64,000 nt of DNA, taken from assembly GCA_035999765.1 (NCBI GenBank), contig CP108521.1, positions 4,340,001 through 4,404,000 of the forward strand, given 5' to 3'. The position numbers were made by a program, and so were the translations under genes. The notes beneath the pieces are model-generated. The model worked only from the letters and a program-made list of their open reading frames with translations, ran no database searches and had not been told where the DNA came from. This DNA comes from Streptomyces sp. NBC_01231 (GTDB taxonomy: Bacteria; Actinomycetota; Actinomycetes; Streptomycetales; Streptomycetaceae). This document shows positions 37,772 through 46,733 of the stretch, piece by piece. Numbering within the stretch: the first letter of the stretch is position 1; every line of letters starts with the position of its first letter.

Positions 37772-39265
37772 GTGGGCGATACGAGACCGGCGATACGCGA
37801 AGCCGGGCGGGGCACCGTCCCCGACCGGCATGGTGCGGTCGTCGCCGCCCTGATGCTCGCGATGGCGCTGGCCGCCCTCGACTCCACCATCGTCTCCACG
37901 GCCGTACCGCAGATCGTCGGCGACCTCGGCGGCTTCTCGGTGTTCTCCTGGCTGTTCTCCGGCTATCTGCTCGCCGTGACGGTGACCCTGCCGGTGTACG
38001 GCAAGCTCTCCGACACCTTCGGCCGCAAACCGGTGCTGGTCGCGGGCGCGGTCCTCTTCCTGCTGGGCTCCCTGCTGTGCGCGCTGGCCTGGAACATGGG
38101 CGCGCTGATCGCGTTCCGGATCGTGCAGGGGCTGGGCGGCGGTGCGCTCCAGGGCACGGTGCAGACGCTCGCCGCCGACCTGTACCCCCTGAAGGACCGT
38201 CCGAAGATCCAGTCCAAACTGTCCACGGTGTGGGCGGTCTCGGCGGTCGCGGGGCCCGGCGTGGGCGGGGTGCTGGCGGCGTACGCGGACTGGCGCTGGA
38301 TCTTCCTGGTGAACCTGCCGATCGGGGCGGTCGCGCTGTGGCTGGTCGTCCGGTACCTGCACGAGCCGGAGCGGGAGGCGCGGGCCCGCGCGCGGGTCGA
38401 CTGGGCGGGCGCGCTGGCGGTGTTCGCGTGCGGCGGGGTACTGCTGACGGCCCTGGTGCAGGGCGGGGTGGCGTGGCCGTGGCTGTCGTGGCCCTCGCTC
38501 GCCCTGTTCGGGGCGGGACTGGCGCTGGCCGGGCTGGTCGTCGTCATCGAACGCCGGGCCGCCGAGCCGATCATCCCCGGGTGGGTGTGGCGCCGCCGGA
38601 CGATCGCCGCGGTCAACCTCGCCCTCGGCGCGCTGGGCCTGCTGATGGTGGCGCCGGCCGTGTTCCTGCCGACGTACGCGCAGTCGGTGCTGGGACTGGC
38701 GCCGGTGGCCGCCGGGTTCGTGCTGTCCGTGTGGACGCTGAGCTGGCCCGTCTCGGCCGCCCTCAGCCAGCACGTGTACCGGCGTATCGGCTTCCGCAAC
38801 ACGGCGATGCTGGGCATCGGCACGGCGACGCTGATCCTGTTCGCGTTCCCCTTCCTGCCGTACCCCGGCGAGGCCTGGCAGCCGGCCCTGCTGATGCTGC
38901 TGCTCGGCGGCGCGCTCGGCCTCTTCCAGCTTCCGCTGCTGGTGGGCGTCCAGTCGACGGTCGGCTGGGCGGAACGCGGCACGACGACGGCGTCCGTCCT
39001 GTTCTGCCGGCAGACCGGCCAGACGGTCGGCGCGGCGCTGTTCGGCGCGGTCGCCAACGGCGTGCTCGCGGCGCGGCTCGGCGGCGCGGGCGACCTGGAC
39101 TCGGTGACGCGCGCCCTGGACGCGGACACCGCGCCCGAGGCCACCCGCCGGGCCATCGCGGACGCGGTGCACGCCGTCTACCTGGGCGCGTCCTGCGCGG
39201 CGGCGGTGGCGTTCCTGGTGCTGCTGTTCCTGGCGCCGCGCAGGTTCCCGGTGCTCAAGGACTGA
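37772..39265 (+). CDS. MFS drug-efflux transporter, DHA2 (14-helix) type
   Basis: 497 residues, about 14 helices, proton-driven export of drugs. Motif C-type GPGVGGVLA in helix 5, motif A GKLSDTFGRKPVL between helices 2 and 3, motif D1 LDSTIVSTAVPQIV in helix 1. Start GTG 37772 has GGGGGAAGGA 5-8 nt before it; upstream ATGs lack a site. DHA2 exporters usually confer resistance to a small lipophilic antibiotic. No local regulator gene, but the leader can fold in two ways. The 3' end and stop codon are the first copy of a 14-bp tandem repeat. Confidence 0.92.
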   Translation: MGDTRPAIREAGRGTVPDRHGAVVAALMLAMALAALDSTIVSTAVPQIVGDLGGFSVFSWLFSGYLLAVTVTLPVYGKLSDTFGRKPVLVAGAVLFLLGSLLCALAWNMGALIAFRIVQGLGGGALQGTVQTLAADLYPLKDRPKIQSKLSTVWAVSAVAGPGVGGVLAAYADWRWIFLVNLPIGAVALWLVVRYLHEPEREARARARVDWAGALAVFACGGVLLTALVQGGVAWPWLSWPSLALFGAGLALAGLVVVIERRAAEPIIPGWVWRRRTIAAVNLALGALGLLMVAPAVFLPTYAQSVLGLAPVAAGFVLSVWTLSWPVSAALSQHVYRRIGFRNTAMLGIGTATLILFAFPFLPYPGEAWQPALLMLLLGGALGLFQLPLLVGVQSTVGWAERGTTTASVLFCRQTGQTVGAALFGAVANGVLAARLGGAGDLDSVTRALDADTAPEATRRAIADAVHAVYLGASCAAAVAFLVLLFLAPRRFPVLKD

Positions 39266-39324
39266 CGCTCAAGGACCTGACGCTCCAGGACTGACCCTCC
39301 AGGACGGACACCCCAGGACGGACG
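39254..39324. repeat. 14-bp tandem repeat carrying the MFS stop codon
   Basis: CTCAAGGACTGACG (39254-39267, containing the last codons and TGA), then CTCAAGGACCTGACG, CTCCAGGACTGACC, CTCCAGGACGGACA and CCCCAGGACGGACG. One unit is 15 bp. The copies decay with distance from the gene. Confidence 0.9.
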
Positions 39325-39341
39325 CTCAGTGAGTGACGACC

Positions 39342-40508
39342 TCAGGGCAGCCGTACGGAGACCTCGGGGCTGTCCGGTGACGGTCCGTCCAGCACCGGCT
39401 GGGCGATGCCCTTGAGGTGCTGGTCGAAGAAGGCGGCGAGGTACGCGCGCGTGAGGGCCTCCCCGCGCTCGAAGGGAAGCGACGCGGTGTCGGGGATGCC
39501 GGCCAGCTCGGCGAGCAGGGGGACGTCGGTGAAGGAGCCGTGGTCGGCTCCGGCCACCGTCAGCCAGCGCTTCCAGCCGTCCAGGCGGTCCCAGCCCTCG
39601 TTCCAGGTCTTGTCGCCGGTCCTGTCCTTCGCCCCGAACATCAGGAAGGGACGGCCGTCGAGGCCGGTGTCGGGAACGGGCGCGAACATGCTGCCGTCCA
39701 TGTTCGCGCCGGCCCGCACGCGCGCGTCGGCGGCCATGGTGGCGACGGCGGAGGCGCCCCCGATGGAGTGTCCGGCCATGCCGATCCGCCGCGGGTCGAT
39801 CATGCGGGCGTACCGCCAGGCGGGATGACGGCCGGTCAGCCGGTCGAGCACGAAGGAGACGTCCACGGCCCGGCTCTCGGCGACGGTCCGGGGGTCGACC
39901 TCGGTCTGCTCGTCGCAGATGGCGCAGGGCAGGGTCGTGCCGTCGGGCAGGGTCGTCCCGGCGTTCTCGTACGGGTGGTCGACCAGCGCGACGACGTACC
40001 CCCGGCTCGCCAGGTCCTCGGCGAGACCGGTGAGCGTGGCCCGCGGGAACGTGAACCCGGGTGAGAGCACCAGGAGCGGGAACCGGCCGCCCCGGGGCCG
40101 CGCGTCGGTGTGCGACCAGGTGCGGACGCCGCTGATCACCTCGGGCGGGACGGTGGCGTCCGGAGCCCTCAGCCGCAGCAGGAAGCGGGCCTCGTCGGTG
40201 GTCATGTACGGCGCTGTCGGGCCACTCGTGCCGGGCCGGGCCGGGTAGTACATCGACACCATCAACTGCCGCGCGCCGGCGGCGGGCACCCAGGGGTCGG
40301 GGCGGTCGGTGTCCACGAGGTGCAGCGTGCCGCGACCGACGGGGTACGGGCCGATGGGGCGCGGGAGTTGTGCGGACGCGGAGACGGACGCGGTGGCGGA
40401 GGCCGGCGAGTTCTCCGTGGTCGCGGAGGCGGCACCGGCGATCGGCAGGGTCAGGGTGAGCGCGAGCACGGCCGTCGCGGCCGTGGCTAAGCGGCGTGAT
40501 CTGGTCAT
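39342..40508 (-). CDS. Secreted alpha/beta-hydrolase, PAF-acetylhydrolase-like
   Basis: 388 residues. Signal peptide (RRLATAATAVLALTLTLPIAG, about 4-24, cleavage near ASA-TT). Alpha/beta-hydrolase core: nucleophile elbow GHSIGG, oxyanion loop LVLSPGFTFPRATLTGLAED, and a C-terminal His in AGADHGSFTD. Asp is likely in the stretch GRPFLMFGAKDRTGD. Family groups with platelet-activating-factor acetylhydrolases and dienelactone-type esterases; it is about 40 residues longer than the average. Extracellular lipase/esterase activity is likely. A 24-bp palindrome lies 60 bp upstream. Confidence 0.88.
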   Translation of the reverse strand: MTRSRRLATAATAVLALTLTLPIAGAASATTENSPASATASVSASAQLPRPIGPYPVGRGTLHLVDTDRPDPWVPAAGARQLMVSMYYPARPGTSGPTAPYMTTDEARFLLRLRAPDATVPPEVISGVRTWSHTDARPRGGRFPLLVLSPGFTFPRATLTGLAEDLASRGYVVALVDHPYENAGTTLPDGTTLPCAICDEQTEVDPRTVAESRAVDVSFVLDRLTGRHPAWRYARMIDPRRIGMAGHSIGGASAVATMAADARVRAGANMDGSMFAPVPDTGLDGRPFLMFGAKDRTGDKTWNEGWDRLDGWKRWLTVAGADHGSFTDVPLLAELAGIPDTASLPFERGEALTRAYLAAFFDQHLKGIAQPVLDGPSPDSPEVSVRLP

Positions 40509-40568
40509 ACTCAGGACGGTAGGCCGCGGGACACGGGCCTGACGTCACCCCGCGGTCCCATGACCACG

Positions 40569-40592
40569 GGGTCCCGTAGTCCTACGGGACCC
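40569..40592. promoter_or_regulatory. Perfect palindrome upstream of the hydrolase gene
   Basis: Arms GGGTCCCGTAG (40569-40579) and CTACGGGACCC (40582-40592), 2-bp centre. The short centre fits a dimeric regulator, not a terminator. Confidence 0.6.
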
Positions 40593-40709
40593 TTACCTCA
40601 GAGTTACGACCGAGCGCCCCCGTCCTTCCGTGGCCGCATGCCGGCCCTGACCCGGGAGCCCGCTTCCACAACCGACGACACCCACCCGCGCCGTGCCTAC
40701 GCTGACCCC

Positions 40710-41198
40710 ATGCCGAACCTGGAGCGCCTGCGGGCCGATCACGCGGACGCGCTGCTCGCCTTCGAGCGGGCCAACCGCGCCTACTTCGCACGGTCCATCC
40801 CGGACCGCGGGGACGCGTACTTCGAGGAGTTCGCCGCACTCCTCGAGGACCGCCTCGCCGAACAGGACGCCGGGCTCTGCCACTTCCACGTCCTGGTGGA
40901 CGAGGAGGGCGAGCTGGTCGGCCGGGTCAACCTGGTGGACGTGGCGGCCGGATCCGCCGAACTCGGCTACCGCATAGGCGAGTTGACGGCGGGACGTGGT
41001 GTCGCGACGGCGGCGGTCCGGGACCTGTGCCGACTGGCCGGGACGACGTACGGCCTCGTCTCGCTCACCGCGATGGCCACCCTCGACAACCCGGCGTCGC
41101 GCACCGTCCTGGAGCGCAACGGCTTCACCGAGACCGGGTCCATCACCCTCGACGGCCGCCCGGGCGTCCGCTACCGGCGCACCCGACTCACCGACTGA
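40710..41198 (+). CDS. RimJ/RimL-type GNAT acetyltransferase
   Basis: 162 residues, typical for the family. Acetyl-CoA site YRIGELTAGRGVATAAV (about 89-105), preceded by FHVLVDEEGELVGRVNLVDV, followed by LDNPASRTVLERNGFTE. Such enzymes acetylate protein N termini or drugs and amino acids. TACGCT is 6 nt before ATG 40710 and there is no ribosome site, so the mRNA is likely leaderless. Not in an operon. Confidence 0.9.
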   Translation: MPNLERLRADHADALLAFERANRAYFARSIPDRGDAYFEEFAALLEDRLAEQDAGLCHFHVLVDEEGELVGRVNLVDVAAGSAELGYRIGELTAGRGVATAAVRDLCRLAGTTYGLVSLTAMATLDNPASRTVLERNGFTETGSITLDGRPGVRYRRTRLTD

Positions 41199-41273
41199 CC
41201 ACCGACCCGCAGAGCTCCGTACCGGCGCACCACGGAGCACCGGACGACGGGTGAGCCCCTCACCCCAGCACTG

Positions 41274-42161
41274 TCACTCCAGCGCAGCCCGCCCCGTGAG
41301 CGCCGTCAGGCTGTTCCGTACGTGATCCATCTGCGTCCGCAGTTCGTCCCACCGGTCGCCGTGATCGCGCAGCACCTGTTCCGTCTCCCGGGCGATCCGC
41401 TCCTCCAGCACCCGAGCCTCCGCGACCAGCGCGGTCGCCCGCGCCTGCGCCTCCTCCGGCAGTGTGCGCGCCAACAGCTCCGCGTCGGCGTACGCCTGCT
41501 TCGCCTCGGACATCGCGGCCTCGGCCCGCACCCCCCGCTCCGCGACCCCGGCGTTCAGCGCGGCCAGCCGCTCCGCCGCCTCCCGCTCGGCGTCGGCCCA
41601 CCGCTGGGCGTGCACCTTCTCCTGTTCGGCGAGCATCCCGGCGGTGCGCTGCCGCAGCTCCCGCACCTCGGACAGCGCCTCCGCACGCTCCTCCTTCACT
41701 TCACGCCGGGCACCGACCCAGATCTCCTCGGCCTCGGCGCGCGCCGCCAACAGCCGTTGCCGGACGCGCTCCTCGGCCTCCGCGCGTACGGAGTCGGCGT
41801 ACGCCTGAGCGGCCTCGCGCACGCCCTCCGCCCGCGCCCGCGCCTCCTCCATGAGGCGCCGCGCTTCCTGCCGCGCGCCCTCCCGCAGCACCGCGGCCTC
41901 CGTCTGCCCGAGCTCGAAGAGCCGCCGCGCGTTCTCGCCGAGCGTCTCGTAGGTCTGCGGGGCCAGCGCCGACACGGTCTCCCGCAGCTCCGCCGCCTCC
42001 GCCTCCATCTGCTTGGCGAGCACGGTCAGCCGGGCGGCGCGTTCCCAGGCGGCGTCCCGGTCCCGGGAGAGGGCACCGGCGTACGCGTCGACCTGTTCGG
42101 GACGGTAGCCGCGCCCTCGTCCGGCCACGAACCCCCGCGCCGACACCGATGCGCTGCTCAT
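41274..42161 (-). CDS. Coiled-coil DivIVA-like cytoskeletal protein
   Basis: 295 residues, almost wholly alpha-helical and coiled coil after residue 30. The N terminus ARGFVAGRGRGYRPEQVDAY has the DivIVA-type pattern (GY-x-x-x-x-V-D-x-x), as in Streptomyces DivIVA, Scy and 'cellulose-binding' proteins. Middle has Ala/Glu/Arg heptads (RRLMEEARARAEGVREA, AEAEEIWVGARREVKEER). Ends in LTGRAALE. GAGAGGGG precedes ATG 42161. Likely a polar-growth or scaffold protein. Followed downstream by an acetyltransferase in the opposite direction; upstream is the toxin/SUKH gene cluster, separated by a terminator. Confidence 0.82.
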   Translation of the reverse strand: MSSASVSARGFVAGRGRGYRPEQVDAYAGALSRDRDAAWERAARLTVLAKQMEAEAAELRETVSALAPQTYETLGENARRLFELGQTEAAVLREGARQEARRLMEEARARAEGVREAAQAYADSVRAEAEERVRQRLLAARAEAEEIWVGARREVKEERAEALSEVRELRQRTAGMLAEQEKVHAQRWADAEREAAERLAALNAGVAERGVRAEAAMSEAKQAYADAELLARTLPEEAQARATALVAEARVLEERIARETEQVLRDHGDRWDELRTQMDHVRNSLTALTGRAALE

Positions 42162-42305
42162 CCTGGAACCCCTCTCCACCGAACGGATGCAACATGATGA
42201 TTTTGCGCACATCTTGATATATCTGACGTAAGTGTTCATAACGCGACACTCCGAGTGCGGGTTACGGTCGCACACGCACACACGGGCAACAAGCGCGCAC
42301 GCAAA

Positions 42306-42341
42306 AGGGCCGGGCCCGATCACTCGACCGGGCCCGGCCCT
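42306..42341 (-). terminator. Intrinsic terminator after the SUKH-4/deaminase gene
   Basis: Perfect 13-bp stem AGGGCCGGGCCCG/CGGGCCCGGCCCT (42306-42318, 42329-42341), 10-nt loop, followed on the minus strand by TTTTGC. Ends the operon that starts with the WHH/SUKH gene. Confidence 0.9.
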
Positions 42342-42374
42342 CTGCACGACGCGGATCGCGTCAGCGCGAACGCG

Positions 42375-45374
42375 TCACAGCAGTCCGTCCCACATCTGCT
42401 CCAGCAGCACCGACCACCAGCTCTCCGGCGAACCGAGCGCCGCCGGATCGAGAGCGGCCAACTGGGCCTGGAAGTCCACGCTCCACCGGCCCGCCTGCTC
42501 CTGGTTCAGCCCGAACCTGAGCCGCCACATCCGCCCCAGCAGCGAGAGGCACCGCTGGAACTCCGGCAGCCCCGTGTTCACGAACTGCGGCGGTACGGGA
42601 GCGCCGCCCGGCCCCGCCTCCACGGGCACCGCCACGATGTTCGCCGTGCCGTACTGCACGCAGATCGCCTTGCCGAAGTCGCTGCCCATCACGAGGTACG
42701 AACCCGCGTCCGAGGAGGGCTGCACCCCGCGCTCGGCCGCCAACTCCGCCAGCGTCGGCACCGGCCGCCCCGGCTGGGCCTGCGCCCAGAAGAACGGCCC
42801 CATGTCCGTCGGCAGCCCCGCGACCACCAGCGAGTGCGCCACGACCGGCGGCACGCCCTGCCGGGACACCGCGGCCTGCTCGAACCGGAACAACCCCGGT
42901 CCGAACGCCCCCGCCAACTCCTGCGCCACGCCCTCCGGCGGAATCGGCGGCGCCGGCTGAACCTGCGGCAGCGGTGCGCGGATCGGAGCGGGGCGGGCGG
43001 GACCGTCGGCCACCTGGTGCAACTCGCCCTGGTGCGCGATCAGTTGGCGCATGCCCTGCTGCCGGCTCGCGTGATCCGTGCCGTACGGGGCGATGCTCGC
43101 GAGCCGTGCCTGCGGCCACTGCTCCCGGATCATCCGCGCGCAGTACGCACCCGGCAGCTCGCACGACTCCAACTCCGTGTGCAGCTCCAGCACCTGGTCC
43201 GGCGGCACGTTCATGGCCCGCAGCTCGTGGAAGATCTGCCACTCCGGGTGCGGTGTCCCCGGCGCCGAACGCCGGATCAGCTGCTGCTCGGAACCGTCCT
43301 GCGCGCGGTACCGCAGGACGGCCTGATACCCGGGCCCGACCGTCGGCTGCCCCTGCTGCGGATAGCCGTACGACGGCTGCCCGGCCCCCGGCGGGGGCGG
43401 CGGCATCGCACCGGGCGGAGGCGGCGGCATGGCACCCGGCGGAGGCGGAGGCATGGCGCCGGGAGGCATGGCGCCGGGAGGCATTCCGCCAGGCGGCGGC
43501 ATCGCGCCGGGAGGCATCGGCTGGGGCGCGCCGGGCGGTGCGACGGGGACGCCGCCCGGAGCCATACCGGGAGCGCCCGGAGCACCGGGAGCACCGGGAG
43601 CCTGTGGCGGCGGGGGTGTGCCGGGGGCGCCCACCGGAGGCCCGGACAGCACGGTCTCCGCGTGGTGCACAGCCCCTCGCGGTCCCCCGGAAGAGCCCTG
43701 CGGAGCCGCAGCACCAGGGGCACCCGGATGCTGGGGCGCGCCAGGAGCGGCGCCCGGCATCCCCGGAGCGCCGGGCGGATGAGGCGCACCAGGGGCACCC
43801 GGAGGGGTCGGCGCGCCCGCGCCGGGGCCAATCCCGCTCGGGTCGGCAAGCATCGTGGCGGCATGGTGGACACCGCCCGGAGGCGTCCCACCGGGCGCCC
43901 CCGGAGCGCCGGGCGGCTGCGGAGCACCAGGCGGGTTGGGAGCACCAGGCGGGTTGGGAGCACCGGGCGGATTAGGCGGGCCGGGAGCCCTGGGCGCGTC
44001 CGGAGCGGGGGGTGCGGGGGGAGCCCCCGGCCCTGCGGCGGGACCTCCAGGCCCGTCGGGACCGAGCGCCGACACCATCTGCGTAGGCACATACCCGCCC
44101 GCCGCAGGACCCGGCGCACCCGGCGCACCCGCAGGTCGCGCTCCCGGCGTACCCGGGGCGCCCGGCGGAGGCGGCGGGTTCGCGCCCCCACTGCGCGCAC
44201 GCCGCATCGGAGGCTCCGCCTTGCTCGTCGCGGCATCGGCGATGTCCCCGGCGTTCGGCGCGAGCGACCGTCCCGGAGCGGCCGCACCCGGTGCGGGAGG
44301 CTGCGGTGCGCCCCCTCCGGCCCCCTGCGGATACCCGTACGAGGACCCATTCGGCGCCGGCGCAGGCGGAGCAGGCGGCACGGAACCCGCCGAAGGAACC
44401 CCAGGCGGCGGAGTACCAGGAACCCCAGCACCACCAGGCCCCTGCGGATAGCCGTACGAGGACCCACCCGGTGCGGGCGCAGGCGGCGGTGCGACACCGG
44501 CACCAGCACCGGCACCAGCACCAGCACCAGCACCAGCACCAGCACCAGCAGCACCCGAAGGTGGCGCACCCGGAATCCCCGCCCCCGACGCGTTCGAGTC
44601 ATGCACCGCCGGGCCGACCGCCGTACTCGGGAGCTGGCTGCCACCCGACATCAGCGCCGTCTTGGCGTCCGGCGGCGCCGCGGGCGGCTGAGCCTCGTCG
44701 TCGGAACCGCTCAGCGGCGGCGCGAACACCGTCGCCGGCAGCGGTACCGAACGGTCCTCGCCGACCCCGTTCGTGTCCGTCCCGGCCCACGGTGTCGCCC
44801 CGGGCGGCGCACCCGGCGCCCCGGAGGACCCACCGGAAGGTGCCGCGGCCGCGGCACCCACGCCCCCAGGCCCCGCCTGCGTCTCCGGAAGCGCCCCCGA
44901 CCCACCGACCGAAGCCGAACCGGAAGCCGCCCCCGAACCCGAAGCAGGCCCCGCCTCCGCACCCGCCCCCGAAGGAGAAGCCGCCCCTCGCCGATCCGGA
45001 ATCCCCAGCTTGTCCGCCGCCTCCTGCAACCACTCCGGCGGGCTCAACAAGAAGGACGTCTGATTCAGGTCCACCCGAGCCGCGGGCGCCGACGTCGGCT
45101 GGTCCACCGGGTCGGGACGGCCGTACTCCTCCTCGTAGCGGCGGATCACCTCACCCACCGGCAGCGAGGGCCACAGCGTGGCCTCCCCGCTGTCCCGCGC
45201 GATCACCAGCCGTTGCCTGCCGCCGTCGCCGCGCGGCCCGTCCGCGCGGTCCTCGGCCCACACCACGAAGCCGAGCTCGAACTCCCGCACCCGCACCTCA
45301 CAGTGCTGGTACGACGGCACATCCCCGTTGATCCACTCTTCCGCGCGCTCCTGCGCCTGCGCGAACGTCACCAT
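42375..45374 (-). CDS. Imm35-like / linker / deaminase-like / SUKH-4-like fusion protein
   Basis: 999 residues. N terminus (1-90) resembles the Imm35/YrhB immunity fold: EEWINGDVPSYQHCEVRV, RLVIARDSGEATLWPSLPVG. About 135-680 is disordered, built of Gly/Pro/Ala repeats (GAPNPP, AMPPGAMPPPPPG and an (GA)n run). From about 682 comes a globular part: HPE at 709-711 and CELPGAYC at 738-745, the two halves of a XOO_2897-type deaminase zinc site, then (about 814-999) a SUKH-4-like domain: RFEQAAVSRQGVPPVVAHSL, YLVMGSDFGKAICVQYG, FQRCLSLLGRMW. No signal peptide. Starts 7 bp after the SUKH-1/WHH stop. Domain names are by motif recall. Confidence 0.85.
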   Translation of the reverse strand: MVTFAQAQERAEEWINGDVPSYQHCEVRVREFELGFVVWAEDRADGPRGDGGRQRLVIARDSGEATLWPSLPVGEVIRRYEEEYGRPDPVDQPTSAPAARVDLNQTSFLLSPPEWLQEAADKLGIPDRRGAASPSGAGAEAGPASGSGAASGSASVGGSGALPETQAGPGGVGAAAAAPSGGSSGAPGAPPGATPWAGTDTNGVGEDRSVPLPATVFAPPLSGSDDEAQPPAAPPDAKTALMSGGSQLPSTAVGPAVHDSNASGAGIPGAPPSGAAGAGAGAGAGAGAGAGAGVAPPPAPAPGGSSYGYPQGPGGAGVPGTPPPGVPSAGSVPPAPPAPAPNGSSYGYPQGAGGGAPQPPAPGAAAPGRSLAPNAGDIADAATSKAEPPMRRARSGGANPPPPPGAPGTPGARPAGAPGAPGPAAGGYVPTQMVSALGPDGPGGPAAGPGAPPAPPAPDAPRAPGPPNPPGAPNPPGAPNPPGAPQPPGAPGAPGGTPPGGVHHAATMLADPSGIGPGAGAPTPPGAPGAPHPPGAPGMPGAAPGAPQHPGAPGAAAPQGSSGGPRGAVHHAETVLSGPPVGAPGTPPPPQAPGAPGAPGAPGMAPGGVPVAPPGAPQPMPPGAMPPPGGMPPGAMPPGAMPPPPPGAMPPPPPGAMPPPPPGAGQPSYGYPQQGQPTVGPGYQAVLRYRAQDGSEQQLIRRSAPGTPHPEWQIFHELRAMNVPPDQVLELHTELESCELPGAYCARMIREQWPQARLASIAPYGTDHASRQQGMRQLIAHQGELHQVADGPARPAPIRAPLPQVQPAPPIPPEGVAQELAGAFGPGLFRFEQAAVSRQGVPPVVAHSLVVAGLPTDMGPFFWAQAQPGRPVPTLAELAAERGVQPSSDAGSYLVMGSDFGKAICVQYGTANIVAVPVEAGPGGAPVPPQFVNTGLPEFQRCLSLLGRMWRLRFGLNQEQAGRWSVDFQAQLAALDPAALGSPESWWSVLLEQMWDGLL

Positions 45375-45381
45375 CGCTGAC

Positions 45382-46371
45382 TCACTCCCCCACGGAAGAG
45401 ACGGGAACGGACCGCGCGAACCCGCCGTCCACCATCAGGTTCGCCACGGTCTCCAACTCGGGCGGATTGCCCGCCAGCCGCGACAGGAAGACGTCGAAGT
45501 CCTCACCGCACGGCAACAACAGCCGCTCCACCCGCTCGGCCGGCGGCAGCCCCGGGTCCACGTCCCGCGCGTCGTCGTACGCGCAGAACCACACCGAGCC
45601 GAGCCGCTCGCCCTTCACCTTCACGGCCAGCAGACCGCCCTGCACGAACCCGACGCCCAGGTAGTCCTTGGTCAGATGGTCCCGCAGGCACTTGTTGACG
45701 TACACGAGGTCGTTGACCGCCGCCTCGTCCCGCACCGTGAAGAACGGCTGGTCCACCAGCAGCCCCAGTTCCGCGTCCAGCGCCGCGCCCACCGGCGCGC
45801 AGCCGCCCGCCGCCTTCAGGAACGTCCGGTACGCACCCGGCAGCCGGTACCCGAGGTCCTCTTCGACCCCCTGTACCTGCGCCTCCGTCACCGCGACTCC
45901 CGACTTCGGCAGCCCGACGTGCGCGGGGCGGGTCTCCTGAAGCGGCCTGGTGCCGCGCTTGTCCTGGGCGACCATCGCCGTCGCGATGCCGCCGTGATGC
46001 CGCAGCAGTGCCTTGACCTCGACCGGAACCAACTCCAGCCGCCGGCCGCCGACCACGTGGTGCCACGTCCAGCCGTGCGGCGTCGCCACCGCCGGCACCG
46101 TGTCCCACAGTTCGTGCCCGGTCGCCGACAACGCCGCGTTCGCCGACACGTAGTCCGTCAGCCGCAGTTCGTCGACGCCGAAGCCCTCCGGCGGGTCGGC
46201 GATCTCCACCGCCGCCCGCGCGTACGCCGAGAAGTCGGGGTAGCCGCGCTCATCGATCCGTACCCCTCTGGGGTGGCGGGCCGCCCGGACCGGATCCGGG
46301 AAATGCACGACCTGCCCGGCGTAGGCCGCGTTCGGCGGCGCGGCTTGCTGCCCGAGCCGACCTGTCGTCAT
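45382..46371 (-). CDS. WHH-type HNH nuclease domain fused to SUKH-1 (SMI1/KNR4) domain
   Basis: 329 residues. The first ~130 have the layout of HNH/EndoVII-type toxin nucleases: GYPDFSAYARAAVEI, LTDYVSANAAL, HGWTWHHVVGGRRLELVP (W103-H104-H105, LVP114-116) and HHGG (125-128), the 'WHH' motif set. From about 152 a SMI1/KNR4-type SUKH domain follows: VQGVEEDLGYRLPGAYRTFL, then PFFTVRDEAAVNDLVYVN and DDARDVDP. Such a toxin domain and its immunity domain are usually on separate chains. GGGGG lies 8 nt before ATG 46371; no signal peptide. First gene of a two-gene operon with the 999-residue fusion. Confidence 0.85.
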   Translation of the reverse strand: MTTGRLGQQAAPPNAAYAGQVVHFPDPVRAARHPRGVRIDERGYPDFSAYARAAVEIADPPEGFGVDELRLTDYVSANAALSATGHELWDTVPAVATPHGWTWHHVVGGRRLELVPVEVKALLRHHGGIATAMVAQDKRGTRPLQETRPAHVGLPKSGVAVTEAQVQGVEEDLGYRLPGAYRTFLKAAGGCAPVGAALDAELGLLVDQPFFTVRDEAAVNDLVYVNKCLRDHLTKDYLGVGFVQGGLLAVKVKGERLGSVWFCAYDDARDVDPGLPPAERVERLLLPCGEDFDVFLSRLAGNPPELETVANLMVDGGFARSVPVSSVGE

Positions 46372-46733
46372 GGCGGTTGCCCCCTGCGGCACTCTGTACG
46401 ACCCGTAGTGACCAGCTCCGCGCCACTACGCCCCGTATCGACTGTCTCGTCCGTCACGACGACCGTCTCGACCCACGTCTCGACGCCCGCCCCGACTTCT
46501 CTCCGCTTCTGTCCACGCGCTGACCGCGTGGATCGCGGTGCCGACAGCCTATGCGGTACCGCAAGACCGGTCACCGGGCACCGGCCGGCGGCCCTCCGCT
46601 TCCGTGACCAGCCGTCACCCCGTCGTGACAGCCAGCCCGAACACGGGCGTGTCGCACCGCCCCAGCTTCCGCACCAGCCACGCCATTTGGCAGTCTGTGT
46701 CAGCCGGGGGATGCCCGGGAGGGGATGACGATC
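46372..46733. promoter_or_regulatory. Divergent intergenic region of the toxin/SUKH cluster
   Basis: 362 bp with promoters for both directions but no clean -35/-10 pair. Contains the inverted repeat TCCACGCG/CGCGTGGA (46512-46519, 46525-46532), three GTCTCG repeats (around 46442-46490) and GAGGGG before the rightward gene. No ORF is convincing. Confidence 0.5.

Noticed and set aside
43429..44451. Gly/Pro/Ala-rich + strand frames (117 and 198 codons) resembling collagen-like proteins
   Set aside because: Reverse complement of the Gly/Pro linker also reads as Gly/Pro; no start signals.
42255..45380. 1041-codon + strand frame opposite the 999-residue fusion
   Set aside because: Arg/His/Gly-rich antisense of the Pro/Gly linker gene.
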